Shown here piece by piece: positions 8,023 through 16,773 of a DNA stretch of 64,000 nt (positions are counted from its first letter, which is position 1; each line of letters starts with the position of its first letter). The stretch covers positions 1 through 64,000 of the forward strand of contig NZ_RHOA01000004.1 in NCBI RefSeq assembly GCF_003946545.1, given 5' to 3'. This DNA is from Levilactobacillus tangyuanensis (lineage in GTDB: Bacteria > Bacillota > Bacilli > Lactobacillales > Lactobacillaceae). The position numbers and the translations under genes are program-made. The notes under the pieces were generated by a model that saw only the letters and a program-made list of their open reading frames with translations, did not search any database and was not told the origin of the DNA.

Positions 8023-8696
8023 CCCGATGTGTTTGGTGTGGCCAACCGATTAGACAGACGGTGACGTTATCGGGATTATGGCGCTTCGGCCAACAGCGGA
8101 CTGAAACGGTTTGCGAGCGCTGCTTGACTCGCTTCCAGCGGGTGACAGCTGACCATTGTCCGCGATGTGGTCGGCAGCAGACGGACAGGCGTTGTTGTTA
8201 TGACTGCCAACGGTGGGGGGCCAACAGCTTAACCAACCATGCGGTCTATCAATATGATGCCGCCTTTAAGGCCTATATGCAGCAGTATAAATTTCAAGGA
8301 GATTATGCCCTGCGTGAGGTCTTACAACAGGAGTTGGTCCGGGCGCTCCACCAGGAAGACTACGACCTCTTAGTCCCCATTCCGATTGACGCGGCGACCT
8401 GGCAAACGAGAGGATTCAATCAGGTCACGGGCTGGTTGACGGACCAACCCTATTTTCAGGCACTCACGGTGCGGGCCAGTCACAAGGACCAACCCCAATC
8501 GGCTAAAACCAGGGCCGAACGACTGATGACTCAACAACCCTTTCGACTAGTTGAAAATGCACCGGCGTTACTGGCTAATCAGCGGGTTTTATTGCTCGAT
8601 GATGTGTACACGACTGGTCGGACGCTACGACATGCCGCAGCTGAAATTATTTTGGGGGGCGCGAAAGCGGTTACTAGCCTGACATTAGCGCGATAA
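8019..8696 (+). CDS. comFC: competence protein ComFC, phosphoribosyltransferase fold
   Basis: A 225-residue ComF family protein. The N-terminus has zinc-type cysteine pairs (CVWCG, CERCL, CPRCG, CCYDC) and the C-terminus a PRTase motif LLLDDVYTTGRTL. ComFC works with ComFA and DprA in handling incoming single strands. Translation probably starts at TTG 8019, whose bases overlap the comFA stop (TTGA), implying coupling; no strong ribosome site is seen. The cysteines precede an open AGCATION-free stretch with YKFQGDYAL, the usual ComF core. It ends 26 bases before the hpf leader region. Confidence 0.88.
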   Translation: MTRCVWCGQPIRQTVTLSGLWRFGQQRTETVCERCLTRFQRVTADHCPRCGRQQTDRRCCYDCQRWGANSLTNHAVYQYDAAFKAYMQQYKFQGDYALREVLQQELVRALHQEDYDLLVPIPIDAATWQTRGFNQVTGWLTDQPYFQALTVRASHKDQPQSAKTRAERLMTQQPFRLVENAPALLANQRVLLLDDVYTTGRTLRHAAAEIILGGAKAVTSLTLAR

Positions 8697-8721
8697 AGTT
8701 CAATAAAAATCATTAGATTAA

Positions 8722-8750
8722 TTGTTTATGAGAAGGCTTTCCATTATAAT
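8722..8750 (+). promoter_or_regulatory. hpf promoter
   Basis: TTGTTT (8722-8727), 17 bases, TATAAT (8745-8750). Transcription would begin near 8757 and give a leader of about 79 nt containing two hairpins. Confidence 0.7.
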
Positions 8751-8767
8751 ATTAGTAAGCAAAGCAT

Positions 8768-8818
8768 ATTAGAAGAGTGGTCCTTCTAATGCTGAGCAAG
8801 CCAAGTGATTTCTTGGCT
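8768..8818 (+). promoter_or_regulatory. two hairpins in the hpf 5' leader
   Basis: Hairpin 1 pairs ATTAGAAG (8768-8775) with CTTCTAAT (8783-8790). Hairpin 2 pairs AGCCAAG (8799-8805) with CTTGGCT (8812-8818) and ends just before the ribosome site GAAGGGAGAG. Neither is followed by a T-run, so they are not terminators; mRNA stability or translation control is more likely. Confidence 0.5.
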
Positions 8819-8835
8819 GAAGGGAGAGAAGTTTT

Positions 8836-9399
8836 ATGCTCACATTTAATATTCGTGGTGAAAACATCGAAGTTACTGACGCAATACGGGATTACGTCGA
8901 AAAGCGCATCAGCAAGTTAGAGAAATATTTCGATAACAACGTTGAGGCAATTGCGCATATTAACCTGAAGGTCTACCAAAACAAGACCGCTAAGGTTGAA
9001 GTAACAATCCCACTCCCATACTTGACATTACGGGCAGAGGAAACTTCCCCCGACTTATATGCCAGTGTTGACTTGGTAACGGACAAGCTGGAACGGCAAA
9101 TCCGCAAGTACAAGACTAAGGTTAACCGTAAGTCACGGGAAAAGGGTTACAAGAACCTTGACTTCTCAACTGACGATGCCGCTGACAAAGACTCAGCGGA
9201 AGATGGCAAGTTAGAAGTTGTTCGGACTAAGCGAGTTTCATTGAAGCCAATGGACAATGAAGAAGCTGTTCTCCAAATGGACATGTTAGGCCACGACTTC
9301 TTCATCTACGAAGATGCCGAAACTAATGGCATTAGCATTGTTTATCGGCGGAATGATGGTCGTTATGGTTTAATCGAAGCCGACGGTAATGATCGTTAA
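8836..9399 (+). CDS. hpf: long-form ribosome hibernation promoting factor
   Basis: A 187-residue long HPF, the type that joins two 70S ribosomes into inactive 100S dimers in stationary phase. The N-terminal domain (1-~100) has the HPF/YfiA fold (NIRGENIEVTDAIRDYVEKR) and binds the 30S decoding centre. An acidic linker follows, and the C-terminal ~55 residues (RTKRVSLKPM to YGLIEA) form the dimerising domain absent from short HPF. It has its own promoter and terminator, and a leader with two hairpins near the ribosome site. The position upstream of secA is typical of lactobacilli. Confidence 0.95.
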   Translation: MLTFNIRGENIEVTDAIRDYVEKRISKLEKYFDNNVEAIAHINLKVYQNKTAKVEVTIPLPYLTLRAEETSPDLYASVDLVTDKLERQIRKYKTKVNRKSREKGYKNLDFSTDDAADKDSAEDGKLEVVRTKRVSLKPMDNEEAVLQMDMLGHDFFIYEDAETNGISIVYRRNDGRYGLIEADGNDR

Positions 9400-9410
9400 C
9401 TCAACAACTA

Positions 9411-9441
9411 AGGGTGTCGCAGTGATGCGACGCCTTTTTTT
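9411..9441 (+). terminator. hpf terminator
   Basis: GGGTGTCGCA / TGCGACGCC with a GTGA loop and seven T. Confidence 0.88.
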
Positions 9442-9495
9442 ATTGAGTTGACGCTAAAGGAAGCGCTTTACGGTCATCAGACTATGTGGAATAGT

Positions 9496-9523
9496 TTCAT
9501 CTCGGCTGGGATAGTGGTAAACT
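9496..9523 (+). promoter_or_regulatory. possible secA promoter
   Basis: TTCATC, 16-base spacer, TAAACT, about 73 bases before secA. The match is weak; it is listed because the terminator upstream means secA needs a promoter here. Confidence 0.35.
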
Positions 9524-9596
9524 GTAGGTTGAATTATCGCAAATAAATGGGTAACTTTAAAATAGACTTACTAAATGTACTGAAGGGAATTCTCAC

Positions 9597-11960
9597 ATGC
9601 CAAATATTTTGAAACGATGGGTCGAAAGTGATCGCCGAACTTTACGACGCCTCAGTAAATTAGCGGATCAGGTTGGTTCTTACGCTGATCAATATGAACA
9701 GCTCTCAGACGACGACCTGAAGGCCAAAACGCCTGAGTTTCAGCAGCGTTACCAAGCTGGCGAAACTCTAGACGACCTTTTGCCTGAAGCCTTTGCGGCC
9801 ATTCGTGAGGGTGCTCGGCGGGTTCTGGGTCTCTATCCATTCCACGTCCAAATCATGGGTGGGATTGTCCTCCACGAAGGGAACATTTCTGAAATGAAGA
9901 CCGGTGAAGGTAAGACCTTGACCGCTACCATGCCCGTGTACCTGAATGCCATTGCCGGCAAAGGGGTTCACGTGGTCACGGTTAACGAATATCTCTCTGC
10001 GCGGGATGCTACCGAAATGGGTGAACTGTACAACTGGATGGGCCTGTCCGTTGGGTTGAACTCCGCCGAAAAGTCTCCTGAAGAGAAGCGTGAAGCTTAC
10101 AACGCCGACATCACTTACTCGACCAACGGGGAAATCGGGTTCGATTACCTGCGGGATAACATGGTCGTCTACAAAGAAGATATGGTTCAACGGCCATTAA
10201 ACTTTGCCATTGTCGACGAAGTGGACTCTATCTTAATTGATGAGGCCCGGACGCCATTGATCATCTCTGGTCAGTCCGAAGGGACTAGTGCCCTTTACCG
10301 TCGTGTTGATCGGTTTGCTAAAACCTTACACGACGATGATGATTTCAAGATTGACTTGGAATCTAAGACCGTTGCTTTAACCGATACCGGGATTGAAAAG
10401 GCTGAAAAGTACTTTAACCTGGATAACTTGTACGACACTGATAACACGGCCTTGACCCACCATATGGACCAAGCCTTGCGGGCTAATTTCATCATGCTGC
10501 GAGACAAGGACTACGTGGTTCAAGATGGTGAAGTCTTAATCGTTGATTCCTTTACTGGTCGGGTTATGGATGGTCGGCGTTATTCCGATGGCTTGCATCA
10601 AGCGATTGAAGCCAAGGAAGGCGTTGAGATTCAAGAAGAAACCAAGACCATGGCCAACATTACCTACCAAAACTTATTCCGGATGTACAAGAAGCTTGCC
10701 GGGATGACTGGGACGGCCAAGACAGAATCTGAAGAATTCCGGGAAATTTACAACATGGAAGTTATTTCCGTGCCAACGAACAAGCCAGTTGTTCGGGTTG
10801 ACCAACCCGACCTGCTGTACCCAACGTTGGAATCTAAATTTAACGCGGTTGTTCGTGAGATTAAGGAACTCCATGAAAAGGGCCAACCCATGTTGATTGG
10901 GACCGTTGCCGTGGAAACCTCTGAATACCTGTCACAACGACTGGACCAGGAACAAATTCCTCACGTTGTCTTGAACGCCAAGAACCATGCCAAGGAAGCC
11001 GACATTATCCAAAATGCCGGTCAACGTGGCGCCGTTACCATTGCCACCAACATGGCTGGGCGGGGGACCGACATCAAGTTGGGACCCGGCGTGGTTGAAA
11101 TTGGTGGCCTGGCGGTTATTGGGACTGAACGACACGAATCACGACGGATCGATAACCAACTTCGTGGCCGGTCCGGTCGTCAAGGTGACCCTGGTATGAC
11201 GCAGTTCTACCTCTCCCTTGAAGATGACCTGATGCGTCGGTTCGGTTCCGACCGGGTCAAGAGTTTCTTGGAACGGATGAACGTTGACGGTGAAGACGCC
11301 GTTATTCGTAGCACCATGATTACCAAGCAAGTTGAATCAGCTCAGAAACGGGTTGAAGGGAACAACTATGACTCCCGTAAGAATGTGTTGCAATACGATG
11401 ATGTTATGCGGCAACAACGGAATGTCATCTATGGTGAACGGAACGAAGTGATCAACCAGGATAAGTCCCTGAAGTGGGTACTGATGCCAATGATCAAGCG
11501 GACCGTTGACCGGGTGGTTGACCTGCATACGCAAGGCGATCAAAAAGACTGGGATCTCGATACGTTACTCGACTTCGGGATTTCCGCCATGGTTTCGCCT
11601 GAAAAGATCAGTTTGGATGACTTGAAGGATAAGTCAGCTGACGAGATCAAGGCGTTCTTCATGGGCTTGGCTAACGAAGTCTATGATGAAAAGGAAAAGC
11701 AACTCTACGATCCAGCACAAATGCTGGAATTCGAAAAGGTTGTCCTGTTACGTGTGGTTGATTCGCATTGGACCGACCATATTGATGCCATGGATCAATT
11801 GCGTCAATCAATTGGGTTGCGTGGTTACGGCCAATTGAACCCACTGGTTGAATATCAACAAGAAGGTTTCCGGATGTTTGGGGAAATGATTTCTGATATT
11901 GATTACGACACCACGCGGTTGTTCATGAAGTCTGAAATTCGACAAAACATTACCCGATAA
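9597..11960 (+). CDS. secA: protein translocase ATPase SecA
   Basis: A 787-residue Sec motor that pushes unfolded precursors through SecYEG using ATP. Visible are Walker [12 protein letters not shown], the [15 protein letters not shown] box of NBD1, the preprotein-crosslinking region, NBD2 motifs GTVAVETSE and [14 protein letters not shown], and the helical wing/scaffold ending in [18 protein letters not shown]. The protein stops soon after the scaffold at EIRQNITR. It therefore lacks the zinc-binding C-terminal tail that recruits SecB, as in many lactobacilli. The ATG at 9597 follows GAAGGGAA. The surface proteins at 47-60 kb are natural clients. Confidence 0.97.
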   Translation: MPNILKRWVESDRRTLRRLSKLADQVGSYADQYEQLSDDDLKAKTPEFQQRYQAGETLDDLLPEAFAAIREGARRVLGLYPFHVQIMGGIVLHEGNISEMKTGEGKTLTATMPVYLNAIAGKGVHVVTVNEYLSARDATEMGELYNWMGLSVGLNSAEKSPEEKREAYNADITYSTNGEIGFDYLRDNMVVYKEDMVQRPLNFAIVDEVDSILIDEARTPLIISGQSEGTSALYRRVDRFAKTLHDDDDFKIDLESKTVALTDTGIEKAEKYFNLDNLYDTDNTALTHHMDQALRANFIMLRDKDYVVQDGEVLIVDSFTGRVMDGRRYSDGLHQAIEAKEGVEIQEETKTMANITYQNLFRMYKKLAGMTGTAKTESEEFREIYNMEVISVPTNKPVVRVDQPDLLYPTLESKFNAVVREIKELHEKGQPMLIGTVAVETSEYLSQRLDQEQIPHVVLNAKNHAKEADIIQNAGQRGAVTIATNMAGRGTDIKLGPGVVEIGGLAVIGTERHESRRIDNQLRGRSGRQGDPGMTQFYLSLEDDLMRRFGSDRVKSFLERMNVDGEDAVIRSTMITKQVESAQKRVEGNNYDSRKNVLQYDDVMRQQRNVIYGERNEVINQDKSLKWVLMPMIKRTVDRVVDLHTQGDQKDWDLDTLLDFGISAMVSPEKISLDDLKDKSADEIKAFFMGLANEVYDEKEKQLYDPAQMLEFEKVVLLRVVDSHWTDHIDAMDQLRQSIGLRGYGQLNPLVEYQQEGFRMFGEMISDIDYDTTRLFMKSEIRQNITR

Positions 11961-11973
11961 GCGGGCACGAGTC

Positions 11974-12006
11974 AACGAGGCGGGAAGTCATTCCAGCCTC
12001 GTTTTC
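11974..12006 (+). terminator. probable secA terminator
   Basis: AACGAGGC / GCCTCGTT with an inner GGAA/TTCC pairing, followed by a short TTTTC stretch. The T-run is weak, so read-through into prfB is likely. Confidence 0.6.
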
Positions 12007-12035
12007 TTCTAAAAAAACAAAAAGGAGCCAACATC

Positions 12036-13152
12036 ATGGAATTAAGCGATGCTAAACGTGAGATTACCACCATGCGTGATCAACTGACTGGCTTTAGGAG
12101 GTCACTTTGACTTTGATGCCCTAAACGAAAGCATCAGTGTCAATGAAGCACAAATGGCCGAACCCGGTTTCTGGGATGATGCCGTCAAAGCGCAGCGACT
12201 CATTGATGAGACCAACGAAATGAAGAAAAAAGTCGATGAATTCCAGCATCTGACGGACCAGGTAGATGACTTAGAGGTCGCCGTCTCTTTGCTTCAAGAA
12301 GAGGCCGATCCGGATATGCAGGCGGAATTTGAGGAAAACTTTGCTGCGGCCACGGCCAATCTGCGACAGTACCGACTGAACTTACTGTTGAATCAGCGGT
12401 ATGACCGGAATAACGCCATCCTAGAAATCCATCCGGGTGCTGGGGGAACGGAATCTCAGGACTGGGGCGACATGCTCATGCGAATGTATACGCGCTGGGC
12501 AGAGCAACACGACTTTAAGGTGACGGTGTTGGACTATCAACCTGGGGATGTGGCCGGATTAAGCAGTGCCACCCTATTGATTGCTGGTCACAATGCTTAT
12601 GGCTATCTGCGGTCTGAGAAAGGGGTTCACCGGTTAGTCCGGATCTCACCATTTGATTCGGCCGGTCGGCGGCATACCTCGTTTGCTTCGGTGGATGTTT
12701 TGCCGGAATTGGACGATACGGTGGACGTTGACATCAATCCAGCCGACCTGAAGGTGGATGTTTATCGAGCCTCCGGTGCCGGTGGACAACACGTTAACAA
12801 GACCTCTTCAGCCGTGCGGATCACCCACCTGCCAACTGGGATCGTGACGCAGAGTCAGGCGCAACGTTCCCAATTGCAAAACCGGCAGACGGCGTTGGCC
12901 ATGCTGCGGGCTAAGCTTTATGAACGCGAGGAAGAGAAGAAGGCGGCCGAAAAGGCCAAGTTGGAAGGCGACCAGATGGATATCGGGTGGGGCTCACAGA
13001 TTCGCTCCTACGTCTTCCATCCCTATACGATGGTCAAGGACCATCGAACCAACTATGAAACGGGGAACGGCCAGGCCGTCATGGACGGTGACCTGGATCC
13101 TTTCATCGATGCCTATCTTCAGTGGCAACTGAGTCAGAAGAATCCCGACTAG
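12036..13152 (+). CDS. prfB: peptide chain release factor 2 (programmed +1 frameshift)
   Basis: RF2 releases peptides at UAA and UGA. It is read in two frames: 24 codons from ATG 12036 to CTT, then UGA at 12108-12110, then +1 into 347 further codons, giving about 371 residues, the normal length. The shift site has the internal Shine-Dalgarno AGGAGG (12096-12101) three bases before CTT-TGA-C, as in Escherichia coli. The stop-codon recognition tripeptide SPF ([11 protein letters not shown]) and catalytic GGQ ([10 protein letters not shown]) are intact. The start has AAGGAG upstream. Frameshifting is autoregulatory: low RF2 favours the shift. This is not a pseudogene. Confidence 0.97.
12096..12111 (+). 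promoter_or_regulatory. prfB +1 recoding site
   Basis: AGGAGG, three spacer bases, CTT, TGA, C. Ribosomes pause at UGA; the upstream Shine-Dalgarno-like element pushes peptidyl-tRNA-Leu one base forward so that GAC is read next. The upstream frame ends FRRSL and the downstream frame begins DFDAL, matching the RF2 family across the joint. Confidence 0.95.
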
Positions 13153-13216
13153 TCTTTAATGGGCCGTTTGTTTGGTTAACGACCGAATACGGTTGACTAT
13201 TACAATAATGGTTGTG

Positions 13217-13248
13217 AGGGTAACACGAATGTCGTGTTACCCTTTTTT
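13217..13248 (+). terminator. prfB terminator
   Basis: AGGGTAACACGA / TCGTGTTACCCT, 3-base loop, six T. Confidence 0.93.
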
Positions 13249-13296
13249 GTTTCATGATATACTGGGAACAGTATTTTCAAGGAAGGTGTCGATTGG

Positions 13297-14451
13297 ATGC
13301 GGACATTTATAACGGTGGGAAGCTTTGTCCTTCAGCCGGTGGTTTGGTTGGTGATTTTTCGGATATGGTTAACGAGTCGGGCTCGAATTAAACATGAACG
13401 GCATGACTTTGGTAGTGCCGTTTATAGTGATCATTATGAACTGCGTCACTTATTGACGCAGGGGATTGGCTTAGGGATCGGACTGGCCATTCTGAACGGG
13501 TTAGTGGGTTTCAGTCTGCCGTTAGTGTGGATTGTGATTTACGAACTATTAACCTTAATCACGCTGATTGTTTTGCCGACAACGGTGTTGCCGTTGACTC
13601 TGATTGTGGTCAGCACGGGGCTGACACTCGTGGCTAAGTCAACCATCACGCAGTGGCCAGATCTAACGCCAGCGGGCCTAAATTGGCATCTGGTGGGGAA
13701 CCAGAATTTCTTCTGGCTGGCATTGATGGTCTTTCTATTATTGGGACATTGGCTGGCCAATTATGGTGGTCGGTTTAATAGTCCTCGGATCTACGCCAAA
13801 CAACGGGGGAAGCGGATTGCCGGTTATCCATGGCGAGAATTCTTAGTCATTCCCATGGCCACTTTGGTTCCAGGCGACTGGTTCAGTAGTCATTGGGCCT
13901 TCTGGCCAGTCTTTACCATTCAGGGTCATTCATTCGCCGTTTTAATTATTCCCCTAATCTTGGGCTTGCGGTTTACGGTCTTTCGTCAGGTACCGCAGGC
14001 GGTCTATCACCGGCTGGGCAAGCAAATGTTGCCATTGGCCGGGCTGGCCATCGTGGGGGTGGCCTGGATGTATTTCCGGCCACAAGATTTGTTGATTGGC
14101 TTAATCGTCCTGTTAGTTGGTTACGGACTGATCCTATGGCGAGCAAAACGTTATGATGCCCGTCAGCCATTCTGGTATTCTCAGGTGGACAACGGGGTTC
14201 GCGTCTTGGCGATTCGACCACGGACACCGGCCGTCAAGTTGGACTTGGCGCCAGGTGATATTATTCTAGAATGTAATCAACAACCCGTGACTAGCGAGAC
14301 CAGTTTCTATGAAGCCTTACTGCTCAACCCAACGTATTGTCATTTACGGGTACGAGACGTGGCTGGGGAGCTCAAAGTGACTGAGACCGCCATATACTCG
14401 GGTGCACCACACGAAATTGGGATCGTGTTATTCAGAGATCAGGAGGGGTAA
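13297..14451 (+). CDS. polytopic membrane protein with C-terminal PDZ domain
   Basis: A 384-residue protein with about 8-9 membrane helices over residues 1-290 and a PDZ domain in the last ~90 residues (RVLAIRPRTPAVKLDLAPGD, ILECNQQPV). No protease residues are visible, so it is probably a scaffold or sensor partner. The layout resembles MinJ of Bacillus subtilis, a division-site adaptor, but I cannot claim orthology. It lies 3 bases before phoP and likely shares its transcript, which hints that it might tune the PhoPR kinase or the Pst importer. The start at 13297 has AAGGTG at reasonable distance. Confidence 0.75.
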   Translation: MRTFITVGSFVLQPVVWLVIFRIWLTSRARIKHERHDFGSAVYSDHYELRHLLTQGIGLGIGLAILNGLVGFSLPLVWIVIYELLTLITLIVLPTTVLPLTLIVVSTGLTLVAKSTITQWPDLTPAGLNWHLVGNQNFFWLALMVFLLLGHWLANYGGRFNSPRIYAKQRGKRIAGYPWREFLVIPMATLVPGDWFSSHWAFWPVFTIQGHSFAVLIIPLILGLRFTVFRQVPQAVYHRLGKQMLPLAGLAIVGVAWMYFRPQDLLIGLIVLLVGYGLILWRAKRYDARQPFWYSQVDNGVRVLAIRPRTPAVKLDLAPGDIILECNQQPVTSETSFYEALLLNPTYCHLRVRDVAGELKVTETAIYSGAPHEIGIVLFRDQEG

Positions 14452-14454
14452 TCA

Positions 14455-15162
14455 ATGAGTAGAGTGCTAGTCGTCGACGATGAACCAGCGATCGTGACCT
14501 TGCTGCAATATAACTTGGAACAAGCGGATTACCAAGTCGTCACCGCCATTGATGGTGAACAGGCTTTGAATTTAGCTTTGCATGAAAAATTTGATGTGAT
14601 TCTGTTGGATTTAATGCTGCCCAAAATGGACGGTGTCGAAGTGACCAAGCGTTTACGACAAGAAAAGATTAGTACCCCGATTATTATGATTACCGCTAAG
14701 ACCAGTGAGTTTGACACGGTTTTCGGTCTTGAGTTGGGGGCTGATGACTATATCACCAAGCCCTTTAGTCCGCGGGAAGTGATTGCCAGAATGAAGGCGG
14801 TCATGCGGCGGTATCGTGACGATCAACCGCAGGAAAGTGTGACACGGCACAACGATCATCGTCTAAGGGTTGGGGACCTGACGATTGACCAAGATAAGTT
14901 CCGGGTGATGCGGGGCCAGCAACAGATTGACCTGACGCCGAAGGAGTTTGAATTGCTGCTGTTTTTTGCCAAGCGTCCCGGTAAAGTATGGAGTCGTGAA
15001 CAGTTGCTCGAAGGCGTTTGGGGCTTTGATTACAGTGGTCAGACCCGCATGGTTGATATCCACGTGTCACATTTACGAGAAAAAATTGAATTGGATCCAA
15101 AACATCCCGTCTTATTAAAAACGGTTCGGGGCTTCGGCTATACCTTTGAGGTGCCGTCATGA
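14455..15162 (+). CDS. phoP: PhoP-type response regulator
   Basis: A 235-residue OmpR/PhoB-class regulator. The receiver domain (1-~120) has the acidic pair in VVDDEPAI, the phosphoacceptor Asp in DVILLDLMLPKMDG and Lys in ADDYITKPFSPREV. The C-terminal winged helix includes LTPKEFELLL and RMVDIHVSHLREKIE. The Pho box 1.5 kb downstream ahead of pstS is the expected target. AGGAGGGG precedes the ATG, and the stop overlaps the kinase start in ATGA. Related lactobacilli name this pair PnpRS. Confidence 0.92.
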   Translation: MSRVLVVDDEPAIVTLLQYNLEQADYQVVTAIDGEQALNLALHEKFDVILLDLMLPKMDGVEVTKRLRQEKISTPIIMITAKTSEFDTVFGLELGADDYITKPFSPREVIARMKAVMRRYRDDQPQESVTRHNDHRLRVGDLTIDQDKFRVMRGQQQIDLTPKEFELLLFFAKRPGKVWSREQLLEGVWGFDYSGQTRMVDIHVSHLREKIELDPKHPVLLKTVRGFGYTFEVPS

Positions 15163-16511
15163 TGAAACGATTGGCGGGGGCTTGGGTCATTGTCGGGCTG
15201 GTAAACTCGCTACTCGTCTGGTTGGTTCAAGCGCCACAGCGGCCCTGGGCCCTGATTGTGGCCTGGTCCTTGGCCCTATTAGAAACGGTTGGCCTAGGGG
15301 TGGTCTGGCACTGGGCGGCCCTTCGAATCCATATTCTGACCAAGAAGGTTGAAGGCATTCGCCATGAAGAAACGCCGGCCCATGTCTTACTCTCGCCACA
15401 TGACCCGTTTCAAGAGCTAGCATTGCAAATTAATTACCTGCAAACCCATCAGCGGAAGGTTCAACGACAGATGGCGGGACAGAACCAAGAGTTTGCCACA
15501 CTTCTCGATTACCTACCAATTGGGGTCATGGTGATTGACCGCTATCGGAAGGTGGAACTGGCTAACCCAGCGATGGAGCAGTTTTTACAGCATCAAATAT
15601 CACCCCGACGTCATCCTTTCACCCAGGACATCAGTCAATTTGAATTGGCTAGCCTGATCAACTCCGCCTTATCGGAGGGGAAGACACAGCAACGCACGTT
15701 GAAGTTAGCCGGCGTGACCAGGGATCGAACCGTCGATGCCCGGGCCATTTATACGGCAACTTCTCAGGATTATTTTCAAGTCCTGGTGTTGTTGTATGAT
15801 GTGACGGAAGTCTACGCGGTGGAACAGATGCAGATGGACTTTGTCTCGAATGCCTCTCACGAGCTGAAGACACCGGTGACGGCCATATCTGGCTTCGCTA
15901 AGACCCTACTCGCTGGGGCTAAGGACGATCCGGAGAAGTCGGTAGAATTCCTCAAGATTATTGACCAGCAGTCTGAACGATTAGTTGAGCTCATTAATGA
16001 TGTGTTGACCATTTCACATATCGAATCTGGGAATCAGGTCGAGGCCGCCTCGACGCCCATTGGGCAACAGGTGGTCAGCCAGGTGACACTGTTGTCGCCC
16101 TTGGCGGATGTTAATCAGGTCACCCTCATTAATCAAGTTGATCCCGACATTGTGGAGGTTACCGATCCCCATAAGTTTGACCAAATTCTGAAGAACGTGT
16201 TGGGAAATGCCATCAAGTACAATCGACCGCAAGGAACGGTCACGTTATCATCCAAGGTGACAGCGGGTGACTGGTCCCTGACGATTGCCGACACGGGAGT
16301 CGGCATTGCCCCACAAGACCAACTACGGGTCTTTGAGCGATTCTACCGGGCTGAATTGTCCCATTCCAATCAACTGATCAGTGGGAGTGGGTTAGGGCTG
16401 GCCATCGTGCGAGAATTAGTGGAGTCGTTGAACGGGAAGATTAATCTCGAGAGTACCCTGGACGTTGGGACTACCGTGACGCTGACATTTCCGATTGTCC
16501 CCATGTCGTAA
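15159..16511 (+). CDS. phoR: PhoR/PnpS-type sensor histidine kinase
   Basis: A 450-residue kinase with two N-terminal membrane helices (about 1-55) joined by only a few residues, so there is almost no extracellular sensing domain. A PAS domain (LLDYLPIGVMVIDRYRKVEL) follows, then the HisKA box with His in FVSNASHELKTPVTAI, and a catalytic domain with NAIKYN (N box), DTGVGIA and GSGLGLAIV. The signal is presumably internal or comes through Pst/PhoU. It is translationally coupled to phoP by a 4-base overlap and ends at a strong terminator. Confidence 0.92.
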   Translation: MMKRLAGAWVIVGLVNSLLVWLVQAPQRPWALIVAWSLALLETVGLGVVWHWAALRIHILTKKVEGIRHEETPAHVLLSPHDPFQELALQINYLQTHQRKVQRQMAGQNQEFATLLDYLPIGVMVIDRYRKVELANPAMEQFLQHQISPRRHPFTQDISQFELASLINSALSEGKTQQRTLKLAGVTRDRTVDARAIYTATSQDYFQVLVLLYDVTEVYAVEQMQMDFVSNASHELKTPVTAISGFAKTLLAGAKDDPEKSVEFLKIIDQQSERLVELINDVLTISHIESGNQVEAASTPIGQQVVSQVTLLSPLADVNQVTLINQVDPDIVEVTDPHKFDQILKNVLGNAIKYNRPQGTVTLSSKVTAGDWSLTIADTGVGIAPQDQLRVFERFYRAELSHSNQLISGSGLGLAIVRELVESLNGKINLESTLDVGTTVTLTFPIVPMS

Positions 16512-16535
16512 TGCTTTCTTTACAAAACAATATTT

Positions 16536-16566
16536 AAAGGCTCGGGCCTTAGTCCGAGCCTTTTTT
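16536..16566 (+). terminator. phoPR terminator
   Basis: AAAGGCTCGG / CCGAGCCTTT with an 8-base loop and six T. Confidence 0.9.
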
Positions 16567-16670
16567 AGTCACTGTTGTTGGTGTTGATGGTCCTGGACCG
16601 GATTTATGAGGGACCTAGCTGGGTGAGTTTGTTAGTTAATTGGCTTCAAAATAGTCCGAATTGGGGTGCA

Positions 16671-16724
16671 TTTACATAACCTTTACAATACGTCTACGGG
16701 ACATTTACATTTGTTCGCTATACT
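16671..16724 (+). promoter_or_regulatory. Pho box and -10 of the pst operon
   Basis: Four repeats of TTTACA type start at 16671, 16682, 16693 and 16704, an exact 11-bp period: TTTACA, TTTACA, TCTACG, TTTACA. TATACT (16719-16724) follows at the distance where PhoP-dependent promoters carry the -10, and no TTGACA-like -35 box is present. This is the PhoP-activated promoter design of Firmicutes. Confidence 0.88.
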
Positions 16725-16773
16725 GACAAGTGAAATGGTTGAGCCAATGGCCCGGCCGATAGGAGGTTTTGGT

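Noticed and set aside
12036-12160. Apparent frameshift or in-frame stop near the start of prfB
   Set aside because: The AGGAGG-TCA-CTT-TGA-C cassette is the classical programmed +1 site of RF2, so this is not a pseudogene or sequencing error.
14801-15190. Minus-strand frame across the phoP-phoR junction
   Set aside because: Overlaps two well-supported coupled genes and lacks protein-family features.
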